A stretch of DNA of 23,580 bases, taken from NCBI GenBank assembly GCA_964541255.1, contig CAZIPL010000023.1:1-23580 (forward strand), written 5' to 3'. The translations under genes and the position numbers were made by a program. The stretch is from CAYOSU01 sp964541255 (GTDB lineage: Bacteria > Bacillota > Clostridia > Christensenellales > CAMQZB01). The notes beneath the pieces were generated by a model, which did not search any database, was not told where the DNA came from, and was given only the letters and a program-made list of their open reading frames with translations. Positions 16,253-23,580 of the stretch are shown here, one piece after another (the first letter of the stretch is position 1; each line of letters begins with the position of its first letter).

Positions 16253-16324
16253 ATCGGAAATGCTTTTTGAAAATGCAAAGTTTTTCGGCGCAAAAATCAG
16301 ACTTCATTTTTAAGGAGATATATT

Positions 16325-17500
16325 ATGAAAAAGTGTTTTGTTAAAGTAGTCGTGGCAGTGCTTTCACTTGCGGTAGTGCTTTCGATGTTTTCTGGATGCA
16401 ACAACAAAAGCAGCGACGAGCTTGTTATCGGGCTTTCGGGACCGTTGACGGGCGGCGCGGCGGTATACGGAATCGCGGTTGAAAACTCCGTCAATATGGC
16501 TGTCGAAGAAATCAATGCGGCAGGCGGACTTAAAAACGGCGTAAAGCTCAAAGCAATCATGCTTGACGACAAGCACGATAAAGAGCAAGCCACCTCAAAC
16601 TATGCCGCACTTTTGGATAGGGGAATGCAGGTTTCGCTTGGCTGTGTAACAACAGATCCGTGTCTTGAATTTGCAAACTATGCACAAGCAGATAATGTAT
16701 TTTTCATTACTCCGTCAGCAACGAGCGATTCTTTAGCAAAATACGACAACGCATTTCAGATGTGCTTTAATGATGGAAGTCAGGGTACCGTTGCTGCTAA
16801 ATATGTTAAAAGCTCTGTCCTTTCGCAAGGTGTAAAAATAGGTGTACTTTATTGTTCGGACAATTCTTATTCTAAGGGTATCTATGAGACTTTTGCTGCT
16901 GAATTTTCTGCAAGTGAGCTTGCTAATATGACAATTCAGTCGTATACGTCCGACAATCAGACAGATTTTAATTCTCAAGCACAATTGTTTGCGAAAGAGG
17001 GCTGTACGTTCATCTTTATGCCGACGTATAACGAAGCCGCGAAAAACTTCCTTACGGCGGCAAAAGGTGTTATCGATCCTAAAGCTGTGGTATACGGTTG
17101 CGACGGATTTGACGGAATCGACTCTTTGGTTGGTTTCGATATAGCTTCAGTTCCGCAGGAAATATCTTATCTTTCGCACTTTAACTCGACGTCAACCGAG
17201 GGACTTTCGGGAGAGTTTGTTAAGAAATATACCGAAAAATACGGCGTCGATACGTTGAGTCAGTTCGGTGCTTCGGCATACGATTGCGTATATGCTATCG
17301 TAGCGGCGCTTAACGAAGAAATAGACGCAGGCAAGACCGTTGACGGAACGGTTCCGCAAGGCGAGCTTTGCGAGATGCTCAAAGCAAGATTCACGAGCGG
17401 ATTTAAGTTCACGGGCGTTACGGGCGAAAATATGACTTGGAATAAAGACGGTAGAGTTAACAAAGACGCCGTTAAGTATATAGTTAAAAACGCAGATTAA
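16325..17500 (+). CDS. livK: Branched-chain amino acid ABC transporter, substrate-binding lipoprotein
   Basis: A 391-aa type I periplasmic-binding-fold protein of the Leu/Ile/Val-binding family. It has a lipoprotein signal (MKK, hydrophobic stretch, lipobox FSGC with Cys25), so it is tethered outside the membrane in this Gram-positive-type arrangement. Family features: IGLSGPLTGGAAVYG near the start of the mature part, AVEEINAAGG, the SATSDSLAK binding segment, and a C-terminal GFKFTGVTGENMTWNKDGR. The ribosome site is AAGGAG. It is the first structural gene of livK-H-M-G-F. The middle third (about 16580-16985) uses GCA/GCT, TCT and GAT far more than the rest of the gene, suggesting a patchwork origin. 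The substrate could be another amino acid or amide, but the Ile/Leu/Val-rich leader favours branched-chain amino acids. Confidence 0.92.
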   Translation: MKKCFVKVVVAVLSLAVVLSMFSGCNNKSSDELVIGLSGPLTGGAAVYGIAVENSVNMAVEEINAAGGLKNGVKLKAIMLDDKHDKEQATSNYAALLDRGMQVSLGCVTTDPCLEFANYAQADNVFFITPSATSDSLAKYDNAFQMCFNDGSQGTVAAKYVKSSVLSQGVKIGVLYCSDNSYSKGIYETFAAEFSASELANMTIQSYTSDNQTDFNSQAQLFAKEGCTFIFMPTYNEAAKNFLTAAKGVIDPKAVVYGCDGFDGIDSLVGFDIASVPQEISYLSHFNSTSTEGLSGEFVKKYTEKYGVDTLSQFGASAYDCVYAIVAALNEEIDAGKTVDGTVPQGELCEMLKARFTSGFKFTGVTGENMTWNKDGRVNKDAVKYIVKNAD

Positions 17501-17506
17501 CAAACA

Positions 17507-17543
17507 GCGCAAGTCCTTCCTTTTTAGGAAGGACTGTACGCGC
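17507..17543 (+). repeat. Intercistronic hairpin between livK and livH
   Basis: Perfect 10-bp stem AGTCCTTCCT (17512-17521) and AGGAAGGACT (17526-17535) with a TTTT loop, extended by GCGC (17507-17510) and GCGC (17540-17543) across a small internal loop. No T run follows, so it is unlikely to terminate fully. In transporter operons such hairpins commonly protect the 3' end of the binding-protein message, giving more binding protein than permease; that role here is inference. Confidence 0.75.
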
Positions 17544-17564
17544 GAAAAGGAAAGGAAAATATAA

Positions 17565-18440
17565 ATGTTTGCATTCACTACGATACTGAACGGACTTTCG
17601 TTGGGCGGCGTATACGCGTTGATTGCGTTGGGCTACACCATGGTATACGGCATCGCCAAAATGTTGAATTTCGCTCACGGCGATATAATCATGGTTGGCG
17701 GATATTCCGTTTTCGTATTCTTCAATTTAACAAACAATCCGATTATAGCGGTGCTTTTTGCGATAGCTTTTTGCGTCGTTATCGGTGTTTTGACGGAGAG
17801 GCTTGCGTATAGACCGTTGCGCGGAGCATCTCCTCTTGCCGTTTTGATTACGGCGATAGGCGTAAGCTATCTTTTGCAAAGTCTTGCGCAAGTGGTTTTC
17901 GGAGCGGCTCCGAAAATGCTCGATAAGTTCGCCGATTTAGGGTATTTGACCATATTTGGAATGTCGGTGAGAGTTTCCACCGTCGTAACGCTTGTCGTTG
18001 CGGTCATAATCATGGTGGGACTGACTCTCTTCATAAATATGACTAAAGTCGGGAAAGCCATGCTTGCCGTTTCGGAAGATAAGTCTGCGGCACAGCTTAT
18101 GGGAATAAACTCCAACGCCATAATAACGATAACTTTCGTGATAGGATCTGCTTTAGCTGCCGTTGCGGGAGCGTTCTATATACTTTTGACCCCGACGATA
18201 ACGCCTACTATGGGCTCTATGCCGGGAATCAAGGCGTTCACGGCTGCGGTAATCGGCGGAATCGGCTCGATTCCCGGAGCAATGCTCGGAGGACTTTTGC
18301 TAGGTTTAATCGAAACGTTTTGCAATTCCGTTCCGTGGCTTTCGAGCTATACGATAGCGATCGAATTCGGACTTTTAATAATAATACTATTGCTGCGTCC
18401 TACGGGCTTGCTCGGTAAAAAGAAGAGGGAGAAAGTATAG
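17565..18440 (+). CDS. livH: Branched-chain amino acid ABC transporter permease LivH
   Basis: A 291-aa integral membrane permease of the LivH family, which pairs with LivM to form the channel. It begins with FTTILNGLSLGGVYALIALGYTMVYGI, the typical LivH opening (split here: FTTILNGLSLGG then VYALIALGYTMVYGI), followed by MLNFAHGDIIMVGGY. Near the C-terminus, GIKAFTAAVIGGIGSIPGA is the conserved cytoplasmic loop that contacts the ATPases. About eight hydrophobic segments are visible. The ribosome site is an AAAGGAAA stretch about 9 bases upstream of ATG. It follows livK after 64 bases holding the hairpin, and livM starts 1 base after its stop. Confidence 0.94.
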   Translation: MFAFTTILNGLSLGGVYALIALGYTMVYGIAKMLNFAHGDIIMVGGYSVFVFFNLTNNPIIAVLFAIAFCVVIGVLTERLAYRPLRGASPLAVLITAIGVSYLLQSLAQVVFGAAPKMLDKFADLGYLTIFGMSVRVSTVVTLVVAVIIMVGLTLFINMTKVGKAMLAVSEDKSAAQLMGINSNAIITITFVIGSALAAVAGAFYILLTPTITPTMGSMPGIKAFTAAVIGGIGSIPGAMLGGLLLGLIETFCNSVPWLSSYTIAIEFGLLIIILLLRPTGLLGKKKREKV

Positions 18441-18441
18441 T

Positions 18442-19614
18442 ATGGGAATGTTCGAAAATTTCAAAAAGCGTTTCAAATTGAAACACTATATTTCATATAT
18501 AATCATCGCTCTTTTCACCGTCGTAGTATCGATATTGTCCCTTTGCGGAGGATTGAAGCTCTCATCGACGATACTTTTGGAGCAAATATCTTACGGCGTG
18601 ATACTTGCGATTTCGCTTTCCCTCGTCGTAGGCTTTTTGGGCGAATTGTCTTTAGGTCATGCGGCGTTTATGAGTCTCGGAGCGTTTTTCGGCGGATATT
18701 TCCAGACCTATTTGGCTCCGTCTTTGACGGAAGCATCGCCGTTCTTGTCGATAGTTCTTGCAATGATAATAGGCGGCTTTATTGCGGCGATATTCGGACT
18801 TATTATTGGTCTTCCCGCATTGAGACTAAAAGGAGACTATCTTGCAATCGTTACGCTTGCATTCGGCGAAATAGTCAAGACTATCTTTATTAACTCCGAA
18901 ATATTCCAGGGCGCGGTAGGACTTGCGACGTATCGTTACGACAAAAACACGCTTCTTATTATTGCTTACGTCGTCATTCTATTGACTTTGGCGGCTCTTA
19001 ACAATCTTATTAAGAGTAAGCACGGCAGAAACATCATGGCGATACGCGACAGCGAAATAGCGGCGCGCGCTATGGGAGTCAACGTAACGTTTTATAAATT
19101 GTCCGTGTTTGTTATATCTGCGTTTTTCGCAGGGGTTGCGGGCGTTATTTATAGCAACGCGTCTTATACCGTCAAAGCGGCGACGTTTGACTATAACTAT
19201 TCGATAAACATTCTCGTTATGGTAGTACTCGGCGGAATGGGCAATATGAACGGCTCGATAATTGCGGCTGTTTTGATAACGTTCTTGAATAATAAGTTGG
19301 CTACCGTCTTAACGGGCGATCTTTCGACGTTAAAGAACATGATATATGCTCTTATTCTCGTTCTTTTGGTAATATATAACAACGCGCCGAAACTTGCCGC
19401 GACAAGAGAGAGATTCTCGAGACAGAGAATAACTGCGGCGATAAAGGAAAAGCTTCTTAAAAAATCGCCTCGGAAAGAGGATGAAATCGTTTCGTTCGGT
19501 GCGGATTGGTCGAAAGTTCCTACGAAAATCGAGGTCGATGCGGTGCTTTCGACGGAGCTTAAATCCGACGACACTTACGTTCCGACAAGACCCGACAAGA
19601 GGAGGGATTTATGA
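18442..19614 (+). CDS. livM: Branched-chain amino acid ABC transporter permease LivM
   Basis: A 390-aa second permease of the transporter. Family signatures are GELSLGHAAFMSLGAFFGGY, the segment LRLKGDYLAIVTLAFGEIVK and the ATPase-contact loop MVVLGGMGNMNGSI. Around eight to ten hydrophobic segments fall between residues 15 and about 320, followed by an unusually charged cytoplasmic tail of roughly 60-70 residues rich in Lys, Arg, Asp and Glu. The start is the first of two ATGs (18442, 18448); GGGAG about 10 bases upstream suits the first. It overlaps livG by ATGA (4 bases), indicating translational coupling. Confidence 0.94.
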   Translation: MGMFENFKKRFKLKHYISYIIIALFTVVVSILSLCGGLKLSSTILLEQISYGVILAISLSLVVGFLGELSLGHAAFMSLGAFFGGYFQTYLAPSLTEASPFLSIVLAMIIGGFIAAIFGLIIGLPALRLKGDYLAIVTLAFGEIVKTIFINSEIFQGAVGLATYRYDKNTLLIIAYVVILLTLAALNNLIKSKHGRNIMAIRDSEIAARAMGVNVTFYKLSVFVISAFFAGVAGVIYSNASYTVKAATFDYNYSINILVMVVLGGMGNMNGSIIAAVLITFLNNKLATVLTGDLSTLKNMIYALILVLLVIYNNAPKLAATRERFSRQRITAAIKEKLLKKSPRKEDEIVSFGADWSKVPTKIEVDAVLSTELKSDDTYVPTRPDKRRDL

Positions 19615-20381
19615 AAGAATATGTTTTAGAGACAAAAAACTTGGGTATTTCCTTCGGCGGACTCAAGGCGCTTTCGGAAGTTGATATTTCAATCGAAAAG
19701 GGTAAACTATATGGATTGATTGGCCCTAACGGTGCGGGCAAAACGACGGTGTTCAATCTTTTGACCGGCGTATATAAGCCGACGTTTGGCAAATTCTATT
19801 TGTCGGGGGAGGATCTTACGGGGCATGACCAAGCGGAAATAAACAAAAAAGGCATAGCGAGAACATTCCAAAACATAAGGCTTTTCAACAATATGAGCGT
19901 TATCGACAACGTTTTGGTAGGGCTTTCGAACCAAAAAGAGTTTTCTTGCTCGATGCTCGAATCGGTATTGCGTCTTCCGAGGTTTTATAAGTCGGAAAAG
20001 GCTATGAGGGATAAGGCAAAAGAGATTTTGGAGCTTTTCGGCTTGAAAGAAGAGAGAAATTCTCTTGCGTCGAATCTTCCTTACGGCAAGCAAAGAAAGC
20101 TTGAAATCGCAAGAGCCATTGCGACAAATCCGAAGCTTTTGCTCCTTGACGAGCCTGCTGCGGGAATGAATCCCCAAGAAACGGGTGAACTTATGGATAC
20201 CATTCGCTTTGTTCGAGACAAGTTCGATTTGACGATTCTTTTGATCGAACACGATATGAAGCTTGTCAGCGGCATTTGCGAAGAGCTTACGGTGCTTAAC
20301 TTCGGAACCGTTCTTGCACAAGGCAAGACGGAAGAGGTGCTCAATAATCCCGAAGTAATCAAAGCATATCTCGGAGGATAA
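19611..20381 (+). CDS. livG: Branched-chain amino acid ABC transporter ATPase LivG
   Basis: One of two ATP-binding subunits, 256 aa, the normal length, at the inner face of the membrane. Walker A GPNGAGKTT (38-46), Q-loop Gln87 in ARTFQNIR, the LivG-type signature LPYGKQRKLEIARA (from 156), Walker B LLLLDEP (176-182) and H-loop His214 in LIEHDM. The family-specific long insertion after the Q-loop is present. The ribosome site GGAGGG lies 4 bases before ATG and inside livM. livF starts 2 bases after the stop. Confidence 0.95.
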   Translation: MKEYVLETKNLGISFGGLKALSEVDISIEKGKLYGLIGPNGAGKTTVFNLLTGVYKPTFGKFYLSGEDLTGHDQAEINKKGIARTFQNIRLFNNMSVIDNVLVGLSNQKEFSCSMLESVLRLPRFYKSEKAMRDKAKEILELFGLKEERNSLASNLPYGKQRKLEIARAIATNPKLLLLDEPAAGMNPQETGELMDTIRFVRDKFDLTILLIEHDMKLVSGICEELTVLNFGTVLAQGKTEEVLNNPEVIKAYLGG

Positions 20382-20383
20382 AA

Positions 20384-21091
20384 ATGGCATTACTCGAAGT
20401 AAAAAATCTTGAAGTCCGATACGGACTTATCAAAGCAATAAAAGACGTGTCTTTCGAGGTCAACGAGGGAGAAATAGTCGTTCTTATCGGCGCGAACGGC
20501 GCGGGCAAAACGACGACTATGCATGCCGTAAGCGGACTTATTCCGAAAGCGGCGGGAAAGGTTATCTACGACGGGAAAGACATCACCGACGTTCCGTCGC
20601 ATAAGCTCGCTTATATGGGAATGACGCAGGTTCCGGAGGGAAGAAGAATATTCCAAGAGCTGTCGGTGAAAGATAATCTCGTTCTCGGGAGCTATTCTCG
20701 AAAGAGCAAAGCTGAAATTTCAGAGTCGTTCGAAGAGGTGTATAAAAAATTCCCTATTTTGGAGGAAAGAAAACACCAAGTCGCAGGAACTTTGTCGGGC
20801 GGAGAGCAACAAATGCTTGCGATGGCAAGAGCGATGATGAGTAAACCAAAAATCATTTTGATGGACGAACCGTCGATGGGACTTTCTCCGCTATACGTTC
20901 AAAGAGTATTTTCTTTGATAAAGGAAATACGAGACCAAGGCACGACGATTCTTTTGGTCGAGCAAAACGCGAAGCAAGCGCTGTCGATTGCCGATAGGGC
21001 ATATGTTCTCGAAACGGGGAATATCACCTTGTCGGGGAAAGGCAACGAGCTTTTGCAAAACGATGCAATCAAAAAAGCATATCTAAGCTGA
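20384..21091 (+). CDS. livF: Branched-chain amino acid ABC transporter ATPase LivF
   Basis: Second ATP-binding subunit, 235 aa, normal length. Walker A GANGAGKTT (36-44), Q-loop Gln82 in MTQVPEGRRIF, a hallmark of LivF, signature LSGGEQ (137-142), Walker B IILMDEP (157-163), and EQN (193-195) in the H-loop position, where LivF proteins often have Gln instead of His. The ribosome site GGAGG is made of the last codons of livG. It is the last gene of the operon; a terminator follows about 100 bases later. Confidence 0.95.
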   Translation: MALLEVKNLEVRYGLIKAIKDVSFEVNEGEIVVLIGANGAGKTTTMHAVSGLIPKAAGKVIYDGKDITDVPSHKLAYMGMTQVPEGRRIFQELSVKDNLVLGSYSRKSKAEISESFEEVYKKFPILEERKHQVAGTLSGGEQQMLAMARAMMSKPKIILMDEPSMGLSPLYVQRVFSLIKEIRDQGTTILLVEQNAKQALSIADRAYVLETGNITLSGKGNELLQNDAIKKAYLS

Positions 21092-21187
21092 CGAATACTT
21101 TCTATTGTGTTTTATGAGTAAAATGCATAAAGCTTTGAAAACCCAACTTAATAAATAGACAACAACAATACTTTTTCATTTTTAAGG

Positions 21188-21214
21188 CGGCGCGATTTTT
21201 CGCGTCGTTTTTTT
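21188..21214 (+). terminator. Intrinsic terminator of the liv operon
   Basis: Stem CGGCGCGA (21188-21195) and TCGCGTCG (21200-21207), eight pairs with one G-U, loop TTTT, then seven T. The 264 bases between livF and the next gene otherwise hold only the palindrome and promoter listed separately. Confidence 0.88.
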
Positions 21215-21259
21215 GTTAAAGAATAGTCTTTATCGCAGAAAAATCGAGTAAAGTTTTGA

Positions 21260-21276
21260 GGCATTATCGCAATGCC
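21260..21276. promoter_or_regulatory. Palindrome upstream of the DMT permease promoter
   Basis: GGCATT-ATCGC-AATGCC is a perfect 6-bp inverted repeat with a 5-base centre, 12 bases upstream of the -35 box. Its size and place suit an activator or repressor site, but it could also be chance. Confidence 0.4.
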
Positions 21277-21288
21277 AGTCAATAACGA

Positions 21289-21317
21289 TTGAAATTTTAT
21301 TCCGATTGGTATATAAT
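21289..21317 (+). promoter_or_regulatory. Sigma-A type promoter of the DMT permease gene
   Basis: TTGAAA (21289-21294), exactly 17 bases, TATAAT (21312-21317). Predicted start near 21324 gives a leader of about 32 bases with a CGGAG ribosome site before the ATG at 21356. Confidence 0.88.
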
Positions 21318-21355
21318 GGTGCTTGAAAAAAAGTTTATATTAACGGAGTATTATT

Positions 21356-22243
21356 ATGGCAGCTTTAGCATTGATACCTGCGGTATTGTTTGCCGTTCAG
21401 GCGATTAGCTTCAAAATGTACGGATATATGTGTGACAAGTCGAAATCTTCGTTCGCGCTTTTCACGACGTTGTATTTGTGTTTTTCCGCGGTCATAGCGT
21501 TGCCCTTTATCTTCATTGTCGACAAGGGAGCGATAAGCGTTGAAAGCATGGCGTTCGGCGGAATTATGGGAGTCGCGTTCTTCGGGTTTATTCTTATGTA
21601 TGACAAAGCGATAAAGAACGGACCTTTGTCGATAACGACCTTTGTGTTTTCCTTATCTTCCGTAATTCCCATCATCGTTTCGGCAATAGTTTTCAAAGAG
21701 GCTATCACTGCCATTCAAATCGTAGGCTTTGCAATCGTCGCGATAAGCTTATATTTCATCTCCTTTGCAAACAGCCACAGAAGAACGACGGAGAAAAGGC
21801 AGTTCTCGAGAAAGTGGTTGCTTTATACTGCGATAGGCTTTGCGTTCAACGTATGTACTATGCTTACGAATAAGTTCTTCGGCAAAACCGTCGAAAACGG
21901 CAGCGTATATCAATATATTTTCACAACGTTTATCGTTTCCGCGCTTTTGTCGTTGACTTTATATATCCCGAAAGAGACGAGAGCTAATTTCAAAAATATC
22001 GGCGTAGACAGATGGTTCATCATTCTTGCGATCGCGGTTGCGATTTCGAACGCTTGCGGCAACGGTGCAGTTGCGCTTTTGGGCGGAGTACTTGACGGAT
22101 CGGTTCTTTTCTCGATTTCGGGCGCCGTATCGGTTCTTATTTCGTCGCTCGTTTCGATATTTTTATTCGAAGAAAAGCTTAACGCAAAAAGCATAATCGG
22201 ACTTGGCTTGGGCATTGTCGCGATAGTTTTTATCAGCATATAA
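21356..22243 (+). CDS. DMT-superfamily (EamA-like) permease
   Basis: A 295-aa integral membrane protein with about ten hydrophobic segments arranged as two similar five-helix halves, split by a basic loop (SHRRTTEKRQFSRK, about residues 140-153). Each half ends in the drug/metabolite transporter pattern: an acidic residue after a helix (VFKEAIT, LFEEKLN) and then a glycine-containing last helix (IVGFAIVAISLY, IIGLGLGIVAIVFISI). Such proteins export or import small metabolites. The sequence does not show the substrate. It is transcribed alone from a near-consensus promoter with CGGAG 7 bases before ATG. The GH2 gene behind it has its own promoter, so a joint role is not implied. Confidence 0.85.
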   Translation: MAALALIPAVLFAVQAISFKMYGYMCDKSKSSFALFTTLYLCFSAVIALPFIFIVDKGAISVESMAFGGIMGVAFFGFILMYDKAIKNGPLSITTFVFSLSSVIPIIVSAIVFKEAITAIQIVGFAIVAISLYFISFANSHRRTTEKRQFSRKWLLYTAIGFAFNVCTMLTNKFFGKTVENGSVYQYIFTTFIVSALLSLTLYIPKETRANFKNIGVDRWFIILAIAVAISNACGNGAVALLGGVLDGSVLFSISGAVSVLISSLVSIFLFEEKLNAKSIIGLGLGIVAIVFISI

Positions 22244-22293
22244 CTTAGCGAAGATATTTATATAAAAACATATATATTTTAGCGCGAATTGTC

Positions 22294-22327
22294 GAAACGA
22301 CAAGCTTTGTTGGCTTTCGTTTTGACA
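22294..22327 (+). terminator. Possible weak terminator after the DMT permease gene
   Basis: CGAAA...CAA and TTG..TTTCG can pair with an internal loop, followed by TTTTG. An alternative hairpin TTGTCG-AAA-CGACAA (22289-22303) competes with it. Neither is a textbook terminator. Confidence 0.35.
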
Positions 22328-22352
22328 TATTATACTAAATATATTTGGTATA
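22307..22352 (+). promoter_or_regulatory. Promoter of the GH2 gene with operator-like palindrome
   Basis: Two half-sites TATACTAAATA (22331-22341) and TATTTGGTATA (22342-22352) form a 22-base inverted repeat with one mismatched pair of positions. TATACT within it makes a good -10 box, paired with TTGTTG (22307-22312) at 18 bases. TTGACA (22322-22327) is a consensus -35 sequence but has no good -10 at 16-18 bases. In either reading the palindrome covers the promoter, the usual place for a sugar-responsive repressor. Confidence 0.55.
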
Positions 22353-22377
22353 GAGGTTGTATTTCGGGGAGAAAAAT

Positions 22378-23580
22378 ATGAAAACATTGAAAACAAGGTG
22401 GAGTGAAAAGGTCGGCGAAATTCCGTTTAACGAATATCCCCGTCCGCAATTTGAAAGAGACAGCTTTTTCAACTTGAACGGCAAATGGGATTATGCGATA
22501 AACGGCGGCGATGAGCCGACTGCTTACGACGGGAAAATTCTCGTACCCTTTTCGCCTGAAAGCTATCTTTCGGGTGTTGAAAGGACTGTTTCGCCTTGCG
22601 ATGTTTTGTGGTATAAGCGCGAATTTACTTTGCCTGACGGATTCAATAAAGGCAAAGTTCTTCTTCATTTCGGCGCTGTCGATCAAACTTCGGAAGTTTT
22701 TATAAACGGAGAAATGGTCGGCGAAAACGACGGGGGATATTATCCGTTTTCTTTCGATATAACAGCTTGCTTAAAGGGCGTTAACGAGATAGTAGTCAAA
22801 GTCAAAGATGTTACGGATACCTCTTTCAAGGAAACGGGCAAACAACGTTTTGAAAGAGGCGGAATTTGGTATACTCCGCAATCGGGTATATGGCAAACCG
22901 TGTGGATCGAGAGCGTGCCTCAGAAGTATTTGAAAAGCGTCAAAATCACGCCTTCGTATAAAGACGGAATGGTGCATCTTTCTTGCGAAAAAGACGGTAT
23001 AGGCGATATCGAAGCAAAAGCCTTTTTTGGCGGAAGCGAGGTTGCTTTTGCAAAAGGGGAGAACGAAGTTGTTTTGACTGTTCCTGACAAAAAGCCGTGG
23101 TCGCCGGAAGAGCCTAATTTATATGATCTCGAATTGCGTTTCGGGGAAGATTTAGTGAAAAGCTATTTCGCGTTGAGAGACGTTTCGGTAGAGGTTGCAA
23201 AGGACGGGAAGAAGCGAATCTTCTTGAACGGCAAGCCGTATTATATGAACGGGCTTTTGGATCAGGGGTATTGGAGCGACGGGCTTTATACTCCGCCGTG
23301 CGAAGATGCGTTTTGCCACGATATAAAAACCGCGAAAGACTTAGGCTTCAATATGCTCAGAAAGCACATAAAAATCGAGCCACTTCGCTGGTATTATCTT
23401 TGCGACAAAATGGGCATGATAGTATGGCAAGATATGATCTCGGGAGGTCGTCAGCCCTACTCGAAGATATTCACCGTATATAATCAATTTTGTTTTACCA
23501 AGCATAAGGACGGCAAGCTTTTCTATAAGCTGTTCGGTCGTGAAAGCGAAGAGGGCAGAAAGGAATATTATAAGAATCTT
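22378..23580 (+). CDS. Glycoside hydrolase family 2 enzyme, 3' end beyond the window
   Basis: The open frame runs from ATG 22378 (GGGGAG 6 bases upstream) to the last base, 401 codons with no stop. There is no signal peptide, so it acts in the cytoplasm. The order is that of GH2 beta-galactosidase/beta-glucuronidase-like proteins. A jelly-roll sugar-binding domain (about residues 30-185) shows LNGKWDYAI, WYKREF, LHFGAVDQTSEVFING and GIWYTPQSGIWQTVWIE. An Ig-like domain (about 185-275) follows, and then the start of the TIM barrel: FLNGKPYYMNGLLDQGYWSD, AKDLGFNMLRKHIKIEPLRW and MGMIVWQDM. The catalytic glutamates lie further on, outside the window, so activity and sugar specificity cannot be read. 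It probably uses oligosaccharides or glucuronides taken up by the cell. Confidence 0.9.
   Translation, partial: MKTLKTRWSEKVGEIPFNEYPRPQFERDSFFNLNGKWDYAINGGDEPTAYDGKILVPFSPESYLSGVERTVSPCDVLWYKREFTLPDGFNKGKVLLHFGAVDQTSEVFINGEMVGENDGGYYPFSFDITACLKGVNEIVVKVKDVTDTSFKETGKQRFERGGIWYTPQSGIWQTVWIESVPQKYLKSVKITPSYKDGMVHLSCEKDGIGDIEAKAFFGGSEVAFAKGENEVVLTVPDKKPWSPEEPNLYDLELRFGEDLVKSYFALRDVSVEVAKDGKKRIFLNGKPYYMNGLLDQGYWSDGLYTPPCEDAFCHDIKTAKDLGFNMLRKHIKIEPLRWYYLCDKMGMIVWQDMISGGRQPYSKIFTVYNQFCFTKHKDGKLFYKLFGRESEEGRKEYYKNL

Noticed and set aside
16253..16310. A separate livK promoter after the attenuator
   Set aside because: TTGAAA occurs, but 17 bases later the sequence is GCAAAA, with no TATAAT-like box at 16-18 bases.
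1..23580. CRISPR array, tRNA/rRNA genes, insertion sequences
   Set aside because: No regularly spaced repeats, cloverleaf sequences, transposase frames or flanking direct repeats were seen on either strand.

Overview
The window is a stretch of ordinary-density bacterial chromosome from a low-to-mid GC Firmicute, most likely an uncultured gut-type clostridial lineage. The evidence is AddAB rather than RecBCD, a Cys T-box riboswitch, GGAGG-type ribosome binding sites before nearly every gene, Thr at the GyrA Ser83 position, and codon use mixing AGA (Arg) with GCG/GAC/TCG. A more exact placement (for example within Christensenellales) would be a guess. No mobile element, CRISPR array, tRNA or rRNA was seen.

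Layout: (1) 2-4245, + strand: gyrB (its first ~80 residues lie outside the window) and gyrA, closed by a strong bidirectional terminator. (2) 4392-11804, - strand: an unrecognised three-helix membrane protein, then the addB-addA recombination nuclease operon. addB starts from a promoter that overlaps a divergent + strand promoter. (3) 11896-15763, + strand: a lipoprotein of unknown function, serS, a complete T-box riboswitch with a candidate UGC (Cys) specifier, and cysS. (4) 16056-21214, + strand: a complete branched-chain amino acid ABC transporter operon livK-livH-livM-livG-livF. (5) 21289-22243: a DMT/EamA-type permease under its own near-consensus promoter. (6) 22378-end: the first 401 codons of a glycoside hydrolase family 2 enzyme behind a promoter that contains a large imperfect palindrome.

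The most interesting signal is upstream of livK. A good promoter (16056-16084) drives a 28-codon ORF with a strong ribosome binding site. Residues 7-19 of its peptide are 11/13 Ile, Leu or Val. The ORF overlaps an RNA segment (A) that can pair over 12 bp with segment B. B is also the 5' arm of an intrinsic terminator (B:C) placed before livK, where I see no second promoter. This is the architecture of ribosome-mediated transcription attenuation responding to branched-chain aminoacyl-tRNA, applied to a transporter operon in a Firmicute, where T-box or CodY control would be expected. The cysS T-box lies about 2 kb upstream, so two different charged-tRNA sensing devices control neighbouring operons.

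Other points are a degenerate Walker A motif in AddB, a probable near-leaderless addB transcript, a stable intercistronic hairpin after livK, a mid-gene codon-usage shift in livK, and palindromes at the two last promoters.
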